This document shows positions 18,065 through 26,123 of a stretch of DNA of 64,000 bases, one piece after another (the stretch's first letter is position 1; each line of letters begins with the position of its first letter). Both the position numbers and the translations under genes were made by a program. Under the pieces are notes generated by a model. That model did not search any database. It saw only the letters and a program-made list of their open reading frames with translations, and had not been told where the DNA came from. The stretch lies in assembly GCF_027257875.1 (NCBI RefSeq), contig NZ_JAPVQY010000002.1, positions 164,684 to 228,683 on the forward strand, given 5' to 3'. This DNA is from Burkholderia sp. IMCC1007 (GTDB lineage: Bacteria > Pseudomonadota > Gammaproteobacteria > Burkholderiales > Burkholderiaceae).

Positions 18065-18785
18065 GACCCGCTCCCTGACCGAGATAGATGCGCCGGATTT
18101 CTTCATCGCGCGCGATGTCCGCATAGGAGCCTCGCCGAACGATCTGGCCGCGATGCATGACCCATGTCTCGCACTGCAGCGCCTCGACAAAGCTCAGGTC
18201 GTGCTCGATCGCGAGTACCGCGCAGCGCTCGCGCAGCCGGTGAATCAGGCGCACGAGCCGTTGCGCATCGGCGGCCGACAGGCCGGCGGCCGGTTCATCG
18301 AGCAAGAGCAACGCGGGTTGGCACATCATCGCCATACCGATTTCCAGCCATTGGCGTTCACCATGCGGCAGGGTCATCGCACATAAGTTGGCCTGGTCCG
18401 ACAGTCCTATCTCGTCCAGAATGGCGTCCGGGTTCGGCATCGGCATGTCCCGGTACGACGCAACACCGAGGCCTGCGACGACGAGGTTCTCGCGCACGCT
18501 CATTGAAAGAAATGTGTTCGTGCCTTGGAACTTGCGAACCACGCCGCGTCGGCAGAATTGGTGCATCGGCCGCCCCGTCATGCGCACACCGGCGAGATAC
18601 AACTCTCCGGCCCCCGGCGCGATCGCACCGGACAACAGCCCGACCAAAGTGCTCTTGCCAGCGCCGTTCGGGCCAATCACGCACAGCAGGTCGCGCGAGT
18701 CAATCGACACATCGACGTTGTCGACCGCATGAATGCCGCCGAACGCGCGCTGCAACCCTTCACCCTTTATCAGCGGCGTATCCAT
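18051..18785 (-). CDS. ABC transporter ATP-binding protein, LivG type
   Basis: A 244-residue ATPase of the LivG/UrtD type. Walker A is GPNGAGKSTLVGLL, the signature region is TLPHGERQWLEIGMAM (the usual LSGGQ is PHGER, as normal in LivG/UrtD), Walker B is LLLLDEPAAGLSAAD and the switch His is in AIEHDLSFVEAL. The start overlaps the livM stop by one base. Confidence 0.93.
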   Translation of the reverse strand: MDTPLIKGEGLQRAFGGIHAVDNVDVSIDSRDLLCVIGPNGAGKSTLVGLLSGAIAPGAGELYLAGVRMTGRPMHQFCRRGVVRKFQGTNTFLSMSVRENLVVAGLGVASYRDMPMPNPDAILDEIGLSDQANLCAMTLPHGERQWLEIGMAMMCQPALLLLDEPAAGLSAADAQRLVRLIHRLRERCAVLAIEHDLSFVEALQCETWVMHRGQIVRRGSYADIARDEEIRRIYLGQGAGHATH

Positions 18786-19858
18786 TACCGGCCTCCTTCC
18801 ACGCGTTCGGCACGATGTAAGGGGCTACGTCCCCGTCGAATTCGCTCGATCCGACGTGCCCCGGCGATCAAGCCCCCGAGTCGTACGCCGTTGGGCAGGA
18901 ACAGCACGCAGCAGAGGAACAATGCGCCGAGCAGAAGCGGCCATCCGTCAGTGGTTGCGCTCGATACCGTTTGTTTGAGCAGCGTCAACCCGACGGCGGC
19001 GAGCACCGGACCACCGAGCGTGCCTTTACCGCCGATCGCCACCCATAGAATGACTTCGGTGGCCAGCACCGGCGAAAACACATCGGGCGCCACTACCCCC
19101 GAACAGGCGGCCATCAACGATCCTGCGATAGCGGCAAGTCCGGCCGATGCAACGAACACCAGCAAAAGGTGCCCGGACGTGTGATAGCCGCACGCCTTTG
19201 CGCGCCATTCGTTCGTCGCGATCGCGGTCAGGACTTTGCCGTACCGGCTGCGGCATACGAACCAGGTCGCGACGAGCAGCACGGCAAGCACCGTCACGAC
19301 CGTGTACCAGGACCCGCGCGGTCCGCTCAAATCGAGCGTCTGCCCGACCGGTGAGAAGGACAATCCCGGAATGCCGAGGAGGCCCGTATCACCGCCCGTG
19401 ACCGACTGCCAGCTTGTCGCCAATTGCTGGACGACAATCAGCACGGCCATGCTGATAATGGCGAAAAAGTGCAACCGCACACCGGCGAACAACAGGAAAT
19501 AGCCCAACACGGCTGCGACGACCACGGCACAGACCAGTCCAACGATCACTCCGACGGCGGACGTCTGTCCATATTGCATGGTAGCGATTGCGAAACCGTA
19601 CGCGCCGAGCCCGAAGAAAGTCGTGTGTCCGAGCGTGAGCACACCGGCCCTGCCCCACAACAGGTCGTAGCTCAGTGCCAGCAGTCCCATGATCAGCGCA
19701 TCCCGCACGGTCAAAAGCAAATAGCTCCCTAGGCAAAACGGCAAGACCAATGCGGCCGCAACAATCGCGGCGCCGATTGCCATCGGAGAGATGTCTTCGA
19801 TACCGATCGCTGGCTGAAACAGCCAGCGGCGCGCACTCGCAAGAAGTTGTCGGAGCAT
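18785..19858 (-). CDS. ABC transporter permease, LivM type
   Basis: A 357-residue membrane permease of the LivM/UrtC class with about ten hydrophobic segments. The family motif SYDLLWGRAGVLTLGHTTFFG lies at about residue 65, and the coupling region RYGKVLTAIATNEWRAKACGY is near residue 225. It pairs with the LivH-type permease to form the channel. Confidence 0.92.
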   Translation of the reverse strand: MLRQLLASARRWLFQPAIGIEDISPMAIGAAIVAAALVLPFCLGSYLLLTVRDALIMGLLALSYDLLWGRAGVLTLGHTTFFGLGAYGFAIATMQYGQTSAVGVIVGLVCAVVVAAVLGYFLLFAGVRLHFFAIISMAVLIVVQQLATSWQSVTGGDTGLLGIPGLSFSPVGQTLDLSGPRGSWYTVVTVLAVLLVATWFVCRSRYGKVLTAIATNEWRAKACGYHTSGHLLLVFVASAGLAAIAGSLMAACSGVVAPDVFSPVLATEVILWVAIGGKGTLGGPVLAAVGLTLLKQTVSSATTDGWPLLLGALFLCCVLFLPNGVRLGGLIAGARRIERIRRGRSPLHRAERVEGGR

Positions 19859-19861
19859 GAT

Positions 19862-20737
19862 TCAACCTTTACCGTGGAGCTGATGGGCGGCGCTGAAACC
19901 GGGCAACAGGCCTTGTGGCCGAAAACGGATCAGAACGATGGACAGGACCAGCACGATCGCCGAGGCGAGTGACGGATCCACGCGATAGCTGAGCAGCGTT
20001 TCAGCCGTGCCGACGAAGGCGCTGCCTAGCAGACTGCCGGCGATCGAACCGATACCGCCCAACACGATCACGAAGAACGCCTTGGCCAGATAAGCGACGC
20101 CAAGGTGGGACTCCACCGATATCATCGGTGCGACAAGTACGCCGGCCAGCGATGCGAGTGCGGCACCGCCACAGAACGCCAGCCGGTTCAGCCGTCGCGT
20201 GTCGATACCGACCGCCTCTGCCATCGCTGGGTGCTGGATCACAGCACGCAACTGAGTTCCGAAGCGCGTACAGGCGAATAGCAGCCAGCAACCGGTCGTC
20301 ACCGTCGCTGCAACGCCAATCACGAACAGCCGATACGCCGGATAGCTGCCCCCCGGCACGGGAATCGCCCCATCTATAGGCGCGTACACCAACATCGGAT
20401 GTGTGCCGAAAATCAGTTCAAGGGCTTTCTGGACGATCAAGCTGATCGCGTACGTCGCCAGCAATGTGTCGAGCGGACGGTCGTAGAGCAGTCGGATCAC
20501 GAGGCGCTCAAGGAACCACCCGAGCACCGCACCAACCACCGGCGCCACAAACAACGCGAGCCAGAACGCATGCGGCCCGCCCAACGATTGCGCCACTGCT
20601 AACGTGTAGGCCCCGATCGTCACCCATTCCGCGTGTGCGAGGTTCACGATGTCCATCAAACCGAAGATGATCGCGAGACCCAGCGCGACTAGCGCGAGGA
20701 TGCTCACGTAGCTGAGGATGTTCAAGATTGTCGCCAT
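19862..20737 (-). CDS. ABC transporter permease, LivH type; first gene of the operon
   Basis: A 291-residue membrane permease of the LivH/UrtB class. The N-terminal helix is followed by the conserved IIFGLMDIVNLAHAEWVTIG; the coupling helix is in TRFGTQLRAVIQHPAMAEAVG. The ATG at 20737 was chosen; an in-frame TTG lies six bases upstream. It opens the uptake operon, whose promoter must lie in the 180 bases shared with the divergent XRE gene and its CTAAG palindromes. Confidence 0.92.
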   Translation of the reverse strand: MATILNILSYVSILALVALGLAIIFGLMDIVNLAHAEWVTIGAYTLAVAQSLGGPHAFWLALFVAPVVGAVLGWFLERLVIRLLYDRPLDTLLATYAISLIVQKALELIFGTHPMLVYAPIDGAIPVPGGSYPAYRLFVIGVAATVTTGCWLLFACTRFGTQLRAVIQHPAMAEAVGIDTRRLNRLAFCGGAALASLAGVLVAPMISVESHLGVAYLAKAFFVIVLGGIGSIAGSLLGSAFVGTAETLLSYRVDPSLASAIVLVLSIVLIRFRPQGLLPGFSAAHQLHGKG

Positions 20738-20845
20738 CGTCAAAAGTCCGTCATGTCATGTCCGCCATGCCAATCCCGTCCAACTCGAGAAACTGCGGAG
20801 TCTCGTTTCACCAAGCGGAGAAGTCATCACTTCGCCGCCATCAGG

Positions 20846-20883
20846 CTAAGCAATTCTTAGTTTTTAGGCTAAGAGATACTTAG
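20846..20883. promoter_or_regulatory. Two CTAAG-N5-CTTAG palindromes upstream of the first XRE gene
   Basis: Perfect 5-bp inverted repeats CTAAG-caatt-CTTAG (20846-20860) and CTAAG-agata-CTTAG (20869-20883) stand 23 bases apart centre to centre, about two helical turns. A relaxed third copy (CTAAAgaaactCTTAG, 20901-20916) abuts the start codon at 20918. The 20869-20883 box ends 34 bases before the ATG. The same arrangement precedes the second XRE gene. Likely autoregulatory operators, possibly also acting on the divergent livH promoter. Confidence 0.65.
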
Positions 20884-20917
20884 TAAAAATCCTGCAATAA
20901 CTAAAGAAACTCTTAGG

Positions 20918-21268
20918 ATGCCTCGGCCCTCATCGACATCCTCTGCTTTCCCCAAGCGCCTGAAACAGGCCCGTCTGCACTCGCGCCTCACCCAGGAGCA
21001 ACTTGGGATCGCAGCGGGTATCGACGAATTCTCCGCAAGCGCGCGCGTGAACCAATACGAAAGCGGAAAGCACACACCGAAGCTGCAGATCGGCCAACGG
21101 CTGGCCAGTGCACTGCAGGTTCCGACCAGTTACCTTTACGAAGAAGACGACCTGCTCGCTAGCCTTCTCGCAACTGCTGCAAGGTTGCCTCGCGAAAAGA
21201 GAAAGGCCCTCCTCAAGAGCGCTGAAGCGTTGACGCAGACTATCGGCCTGACCTCCAAGACCAAGTAA
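20918..21268 (+). CDS. XRE-family repressor, copy 1
   Basis: A 116-residue Cro/CI-type regulator. The N-terminal helix-turn-helix (residues 9-70) reads FPKRLKQARLHSRLTQEQLG and then GIDEFSASARVNQYESGKHT. The C-terminal part is a short helical tail rich in Lys. It is a tandem paralogue of the gene at 21333-21659. Palindromes at its promoter suggest it represses itself, the second copy or the divergent amide-uptake operon. Confidence 0.88.
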   Translation: MPRPSSTSSAFPKRLKQARLHSRLTQEQLGIAAGIDEFSASARVNQYESGKHTPKLQIGQRLASALQVPTSYLYEEDDLLASLLATAARLPREKRKALLKSAEALTQTIGLTSKTK

Positions 21269-21283
21269 TTTTTAGCCTGCAGA

Positions 21284-21298
21284 CTAAGAGTTACTTAG
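21284..21298. promoter_or_regulatory. CTAAG-N5-CTTAG palindrome before the second XRE gene
   Basis: CTAAG-agtta-CTTAG followed by TAAAAA, the same tail that follows the 20869-20883 copy. The box ends 34 bases before the ATG at 21333, exactly the spacing seen for the first XRE gene. Confidence 0.65.
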
Positions 21299-21332
21299 TA
21301 AAAACGGCACGCCTTTCCCGGACACTCCGTGA

Positions 21333-21659
21333 ATGTCCAGCGATGCCACCTCTCCCTCCGTGTTTCCCAAGCGCCTGAAACAGGCTCGATTACGCTCGGG
21401 CCTTACACAGGAACAGCTCGGCATTCAGGCGGGCATCGACGAATTTTCCGCCAGCGCCCGCGTCAACCAGTACGAAAAGGGCAAACATACGCCCACGCTT
21501 CAAACCAGCCAACGTCTGGCGCGCGCGATGCTCGTTCCCACCAGTTTCCTCTATGAGGAAGACGACCTGCTCGCAAACCTTCTTGCCATCGCCGGCCGAC
21601 TGAGCAAGGAAAAGAAGAGAGCACTCATTGCGAGTGCGGAAGCACTCGCGCAGGAATAG
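21333..21659 (+). CDS. XRE-family repressor, copy 2
   Basis: A 108-residue paralogue of the preceding gene with nearly the same helix-turn-helix (FPKRLKQARLRSGLTQEQLG, then GIDEFSASARVNQYEKGKHT). The divergent parts are the N-terminal nine residues and the C-terminal tail. The tandem duplication includes the operator. Two similar repressors could form heterodimers or differ in operator affinity; this cannot be told from sequence alone. Confidence 0.88.
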   Translation: MSSDATSPSVFPKRLKQARLRSGLTQEQLGIQAGIDEFSASARVNQYEKGKHTPTLQTSQRLARAMLVPTSFLYEEDDLLANLLAIAGRLSKEKKRALIASAEALAQE

Positions 21660-21861
21660 CGCTCAAAGTCGCTCCTCACCGGGCGCATCGCAGCACCCTC
21701 GGTGTCGGCAACGACACCACATACCCTCCCAATACGCCCCCAGTTCTCTCGAGCAAACGACGCGTCGCCGATTTCGGTGACTGGACACCTTGCGCCCCGA
21801 AATACGCGGCATGTCACGAATTCTGCGTCTCCGCTGCGGATAACGCTTGGCGCATCACCTA

Positions 21862-22009
21862 TTTATTATCATTAAATCTACGCTCGTCACGGTCACTCGT
21901 CAACGTGCCTCATCCAAGCGTTTACCCGGCAAATCTCCCTCTAACATGATGCCCCGCAGCTTGACAAACGCGGCCGGTCACGCCTACCGTTGATTTATTA
22001 TAATTAATT
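21862..22009. repeat. Two AT-rich 16-mers in the 350-base region before amidase 2
   Basis: TTTATTATCATTAAAT (21862-21877) and TTTATTATAATTAATT (21994-22009) match at 14 of 16 bases in an otherwise GC-rich background. The second copy directly adjoins the GGAGG ribosome site of the amidase gene. They could be binding sites for the GntR/FCD protein encoded nearby or an AT-rich promoter. The rest of 21660-22019 shows no gene. Confidence 0.4.
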
Positions 22010-22019
22010 GGAGGATGGC

Positions 22020-23444
22020 ATGGAAATCGACCTGTGTGAACTGACTGCGTGGGAACTTAGCGGGCTGTATGCGAACGGACGGACGTCGCCCGTCGATGTG
22101 ATGAAGACCATCTTGGAACGGATCCAGTCATTGGATCCGACGGTCAACGCATTCTGCCAAGTCGCCGATGAGGCTCTCGAATTGGCGCGGGCGTCCGAGG
22201 CGCGCTGGCAACGTGGCGCGCCCCTCAGCCAACTCGACGGCGTCCCGGTCAGCATCAAGGACAATATCGCCGTTGCCGGACTCCCCACGCGATACGGGTC
22301 GCGGGCAACGATGCCTGAAGCCGCCGCATCGGACAGTCCCAGCGTGGCGCGCCTACGTGAGGCGGGGGCAATCTGCTTTGGCAAAACGACCATGCCGGAT
22401 TTCGCACACAAGATCGTCACCGACAGTCCCCTCACCGGCACCACGCGCAATCCATGGGACCGCTCGCGTACGCCGGGTGGCAGCAGCGGAGGTGCGGCCG
22501 TCGCCGTTGCGCTCGGAATGGGCCCGGTGGCCATCGGCACGGACGGCGGCGGATCCATTCGCATCCCAGCCTCCTTCACCGGCGTCTTCGGATTCAAGCC
22601 CAGTTTTGGGCGAGTACCCCACGCACCTCGCGGTCCCTTCGGTCTGCTCAGTCATGTCGGCCCGATGACACGTTGCGTCGAGGATGCCGCGCAGATCCTA
22701 ACGATCATCACCCGCCCGGACAGCCGCGACTGGTACGCTTTACCGTTCGAGGGAGCAGACTATGCGCGCGGGCTGTCATGCCTTCCCGTTCCGGGCGGCA
22801 TTCGTATTGCGTGCAGTCCCACGCTCGGATTGCCTGTCATCGCCGAGGCTGAAATCCACGATGCCGTGGTACGAACTGCAGCGATGTTTCGCGAACTTGG
22901 AGCACTCGTTCACGTCGCCGATCCGCCTGGCGTCGCGCAGTGCAATGCGGTCCACACAACACTTTGGCGTGCATGCTGCCGTCAGCTCACGGACGGCATG
23001 ACCGACAGGTGGGCCGAACTCGACCCGTCGCTGCAGGCATACGCGCAATCCGGCAACGGCATCTCGCGGGGGGAGCTATTGGGCGCGCTGATCGAACGTG
23101 GAGAGTTGGGCGCCGCCGTCAATGCGTTTTTCGAGCGGCACGATCTCCTCATCTGCCCGGTATATCCCGACGTGGCCCCGTCACTTGCCGAAGTGAGTTC
23201 AAGCACAGCCTTGTTTCCGCATTTCACGGCATGGTGCAATCAGCTGGGACTGCCGGCGGCAAGCCTCTATGCCGGGATGACTGCCACGCGCCTGCCCGTC
23301 GGCATCCAGATTGTAGGCAGTCGCCATGCCGATGCGTTGGTGTTGTGGGCGAGTCATATGCTCGAACGCGCATTTGGGCGCGCCCCGTTCGCCGAGCTGA
23401 CACGCGAGCTCTTCGCCTCCGCGGCCGGCGCAACCCCTGCCTAA
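22020..23444 (+). CDS. Amidase (amidase signature family), second copy
   Basis: A 474-residue amidase-signature hydrolase. The Lys is in VSIKDNIAVAGLPTRYGS, the Gly/Ser loop is PGGSSGGAAVAVALGMG and the nucleophile region is TDGGGSIRIPASFTG. It resembles the amidase at 14642-16054 along its length. A GGAGG site at 22010-22014 fits the ATG at 22020. It stands alone on the plus strand between the XRE pair and the convergent GntR gene. It could serve the amide-uptake system or the biosynthetic cluster. Confidence 0.93.
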   Translation: MEIDLCELTAWELSGLYANGRTSPVDVMKTILERIQSLDPTVNAFCQVADEALELARASEARWQRGAPLSQLDGVPVSIKDNIAVAGLPTRYGSRATMPEAAASDSPSVARLREAGAICFGKTTMPDFAHKIVTDSPLTGTTRNPWDRSRTPGGSSGGAAVAVALGMGPVAIGTDGGGSIRIPASFTGVFGFKPSFGRVPHAPRGPFGLLSHVGPMTRCVEDAAQILTIITRPDSRDWYALPFEGADYARGLSCLPVPGGIRIACSPTLGLPVIAEAEIHDAVVRTAAMFRELGALVHVADPPGVAQCNAVHTTLWRACCRQLTDGMTDRWAELDPSLQAYAQSGNGISRGELLGALIERGELGAAVNAFFERHDLLICPVYPDVAPSLAEVSSSTALFPHFTAWCNQLGLPAASLYAGMTATRLPVGIQIVGSRHADALVLWASHMLERAFGRAPFAELTRELFASAAGATPA

Positions 23445-23485
23445 TGAGCTAAGAGCAGAAGTCGACCGGATCCGGTCTGAATGCT

Positions 23486-24322
23486 TTAGCCGGCATCACG
23501 ATCGGAATCCAGGTCCAACTCTGAATCCAGCACCAGCTTCTGCTGCAGCGCAGCGTGCACTGTGCGCAGCTGCGAATGTGCTTCGTCCATGTGCGCCGTC
23601 ATGAGCTGCGCGACCGCGTCGGCATCCCGACGTCGCGCGGCGTCCAGTATCGCGCGGTGCGCGGCAACCGTGTGCCGCCCGAATGCCTGATAGTCCTGCT
23701 GCGTCACGTTCCCCGCCACGATCACGAGCGTGTGCAGCATCTGGTTGATGATCTGGCATAGGCTACGCAGAAACGCATTCGGATGTGCTGCAGCCAGTAC
23801 ATCGTGGAAATGGATATCCTCGTGTCGCTGGTCGAGCGCCTCGGCGTGACGTGCTTCGAATGGCTCGCAGACGGACACACTGCGCTCGAGCGCATCGAAG
23901 TCCGCGTCGCTCAGATGGGGAACCGCACCCGCCGCCACCATGGGTTCCAGCGTGCGGCGTACCGCATAAATGTCCTCAAGCGTGATGCTCTCGAAAAACA
24001 GATAGTTCTGCAGCGACTGGAATGCTCGGGCCAGTGGTACGCGCGTAATCGTCGCGCCGCCATCCGGCCCGGTACTCAGTCTCACGAGCCCTTGCATCTC
24101 CAGCGCCTTGAGCGCATCGCGCATCGAACCCCGGCTGACGTTGAACATCTGCTGAAGCTCGGCCTCCTTGTTCAAGCGCTTTCCTGGCCGTGCCTGCCCG
24201 TCGTTAATCCAACGCTTGATCTGCTCGGCCACTTGGTCGCCGCGCTTGATTGCGCGCGAACCTCGTTTATCCGGCTGCGCCGGCGACATCTTCTTTTCGG
24301 TTGTCGGTTTTCGCCCTGCCAT
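23486..24322 (-). CDS. GntR-family regulator with FCD ligand domain
   Basis: A 278-residue FadR-subfamily GntR regulator. The winged helix is at about residues 25-95 (QVAEQIKRWINDGQ, KEAELQQMFNVSRGSMRDAL, GLVRLSTGPDGGATI). The C-terminal FCD domain includes RRTLEPMVAAGAV, the metal-site pattern in HEDIHFHDVLAAA, and HRAILDAARRRDADAVAQLM. FCD domains bind organic acids. The gene is divergent from the biosynthetic operon (231 bases between start codons), so it may control that operon, the amidase or both. The start at 24322 gives the shortest sensible N-terminus; others lie upstream. Confidence 0.9.
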   Translation of the reverse strand: MAGRKPTTEKKMSPAQPDKRGSRAIKRGDQVAEQIKRWINDGQARPGKRLNKEAELQQMFNVSRGSMRDALKALEMQGLVRLSTGPDGGATITRVPLARAFQSLQNYLFFESITLEDIYAVRRTLEPMVAAGAVPHLSDADFDALERSVSVCEPFEARHAEALDQRHEDIHFHDVLAAAHPNAFLRSLCQIINQMLHTLVIVAGNVTQQDYQAFGRHTVAAHRAILDAARRRDADAVAQLMTAHMDEAHSQLRTVHAALQQKLVLDSELDLDSDRDAG

Positions 24323-24553
24323 ATCGGTCACGTCCGTCGTTGGCCATTCACTGCTGTATCCCGGCGCCATTATCAGGCATCCGCGCCCGACACGGCCAGA
24401 TTTCCAACTCCATACAAGGCTCCCTCCCAACGTTAGGAGTAGCCGGGATGGTGACCAGGACCTACGCTGCAATCCGAACACCATACGCCGAGTACCCATC
24501 AATTCCCTGCATGTCGGTCACTCGATGTCGGTTGCCATCAGGAGAAATCCCTC
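24323..24553. promoter_or_regulatory. Divergent intergenic region, GntR gene and biosynthetic operon
   Basis: This 231-base region should hold the promoters of both gntR and the biosynthetic operon. An 8-bp direct repeat ATGTCGGT stands at 24511-24518 and 24525-24532, 14 bases apart, just before the GGAG ribosome site. No clear lux box (CTG-N10-CAG) is visible. Confidence 0.35.
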
Positions 24554-25813
24554 ATGTCACAGTCGGTGAAGTCGTCTCAGATGCAATCCACGCTTGCGAC
24601 CATCCGGGCCAAGCTCTCGGCCGACGGGCTGGAACTGGATCAGCTTGCTGCGCGCATGCGTTTGCACGGCCCCGAAGCCGACCGGACACGGCAGATTCCG
24701 GATGCAGTTTGTGCACCCTCGGACGTAACTGCGCTGAACTTGAATCTCGTTCCGGCCGCGTACGGCGGTTGCATAGACGTGCAATCACTGATGTCGCGCA
24801 CCACACTCATGGAATATCTCGGGTACGCCGACGCGGCGCTAGCGCTCGCGCTGCCCGGCCCTGGCCTTGCAATGCCGCCCGTCCTCGCACTCGGCAGCGG
24901 CGAGCAACAGATCCGCTTCTTCAAACGATTTCGCAGCGACATACCGCGCTGGGGTGCGTTTGCCATTACGGAGCCCGACTGCGGCTCGGATGCGACCGCG
25001 ATGCGGACCACCGCTCGCAAGACGGCACGCGGCTGGGTGCTGAACGGTACCAAGTGCTTCATCACCAACGGCGCACGCGCGGACGACGTGATCACGTTCG
25101 CCACCATCAATCGGCACGCTGGTCGTTTCGGCGTTCGAGCGTTCCACGTCGATCGCAATATCCCGGGCTTCTCTGTCGATCGCATCGAGAAAATGGTCGG
25201 CCTGCGCGCGAGTCAGCTTGCGGTCCTCTCTTACACCGATTGCGAAGTACCTGACGACGCGCTTCTCAGACGCAGTGACGAAAAGCCCCTCAACGACGCG
25301 TTTTCGGGCGCACAACACGCATGGGACTACTTCCGCCCCCTACTTTCCGCGGTCATGGTCGGCGCATGTCGACGAGTACGCGACGATCTCGCGGCCTACT
25401 TCGAAGCCGGCGGGCATCCTGTGAATCAACGCCAGCGCACTGCCGATGTGAACAACGCCTTGCTCGATATCGATCGGCAAATCACTACAGCGCAGTTGCT
25501 CTGCCGGCACGCCGCGTGGAAAACCGATCAAGGCATCGCAACTTCCACGGATTCGTCAATGGCCAAGGCGTATGCGTCACAAGTAGCCGCCCGCGTCACC
25601 CGAGCGGCGATCGATCTCGTCGGTCTCGATGGTATCGCTGCCTTTCCCTCGCTTGACCAAAGCTATCGCGATGCGAAGGCTTTCGACATCATGGAAGGCA
25701 CCGGGGACCTGCAGCGGCTCATGATCGCTCGCTCCGCACTCCGCTCGACCTCACTTCCCTGGGAGGCCATCTCTCCCGCGTCGCACCGCTGCTCAGAAGC
25801 GCATCCATCCTGA
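24554..25813 (+). CDS. Acyl-CoA dehydrogenase-fold flavoprotein, active type
   Basis: A 419-residue acyl-CoA dehydrogenase family enzyme. The middle-domain FAD region is AFAITEPDCGSDATAMRTTA and GWVLNGTKCFITNGARADD. The C-terminal catalytic base region RDAKAFDIMEGTGDLQRLMI keeps the EGT glutamate, so it should be active. In carrier-protein pathways such enzymes desaturate aminoacyl or acyl thioesters. It is the first gene of the cluster, and the carrier protein follows at once, which suggests that an ACP-bound thioester is the substrate (inference). Confidence 0.85.
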   Translation: MSQSVKSSQMQSTLATIRAKLSADGLELDQLAARMRLHGPEADRTRQIPDAVCAPSDVTALNLNLVPAAYGGCIDVQSLMSRTTLMEYLGYADAALALALPGPGLAMPPVLALGSGEQQIRFFKRFRSDIPRWGAFAITEPDCGSDATAMRTTARKTARGWVLNGTKCFITNGARADDVITFATINRHAGRFGVRAFHVDRNIPGFSVDRIEKMVGLRASQLAVLSYTDCEVPDDALLRRSDEKPLNDAFSGAQHAWDYFRPLLSAVMVGACRRVRDDLAAYFEAGGHPVNQRQRTADVNNALLDIDRQITTAQLLCRHAAWKTDQGIATSTDSSMAKAYASQVAARVTRAAIDLVGLDGIAAFPSLDQSYRDAKAFDIMEGTGDLQRLMIARSALRSTSLPWEAISPASHRCSEAHPS

Positions 25814-25844
25814 ACCCGTCCGAAATTCGCACTGGAGATCGTTC

Positions 25845-26123
25845 ATGGCACCCAACCCCGCTTCCCCCAGCTCCGCTAGCGTGTCCGAGACAGTCAAAAC
25901 CTGCTTGCTATCGGTACTTGGCAGCACCCTGAGCACCGATCTCATCGTAGACGACACCAACCTCTTCGATGTCGGCGTGGATTCAATGAATATGACGGAC
26001 TTGCTGCTGCAACTCGAACAGCGCTTCGGCTTCACGCTGGCCCCCGAGGATCTGTCCGCCGATCTGTTCCTGCGTTTCGGCAATCTCGTCTCGTTCGTCG
26101 AATCCCATGCGTCCTTCGACTAA
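25845..26123 (+). CDS. Acyl/peptidyl carrier protein
   Basis: A 92-residue carrier protein. The phosphopantetheine serine is Ser47 in FDVGVDSMNMTDLL. The surrounding helices (SETVKTCLLSVLG, LLLQLEQRFGFTLAPEDL) fit the ACP four-helix fold. The N-terminal 12 residues are a Pro/Ser extension. Genes for a ligase and a BtrK-like decarboxylase in the same operon suggest the carrier holds an amino acid. The next gene starts within its last 17 bases, so they are translationally coupled. No phosphopantetheinyl transferase gene is in the window. Confidence 0.93.
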   Translation: MAPNPASPSSASVSETVKTCLLSVLGSTLSTDLIVDDTNLFDVGVDSMNMTDLLLQLEQRFGFTLAPEDLSADLFLRFGNLVSFVESHASFD

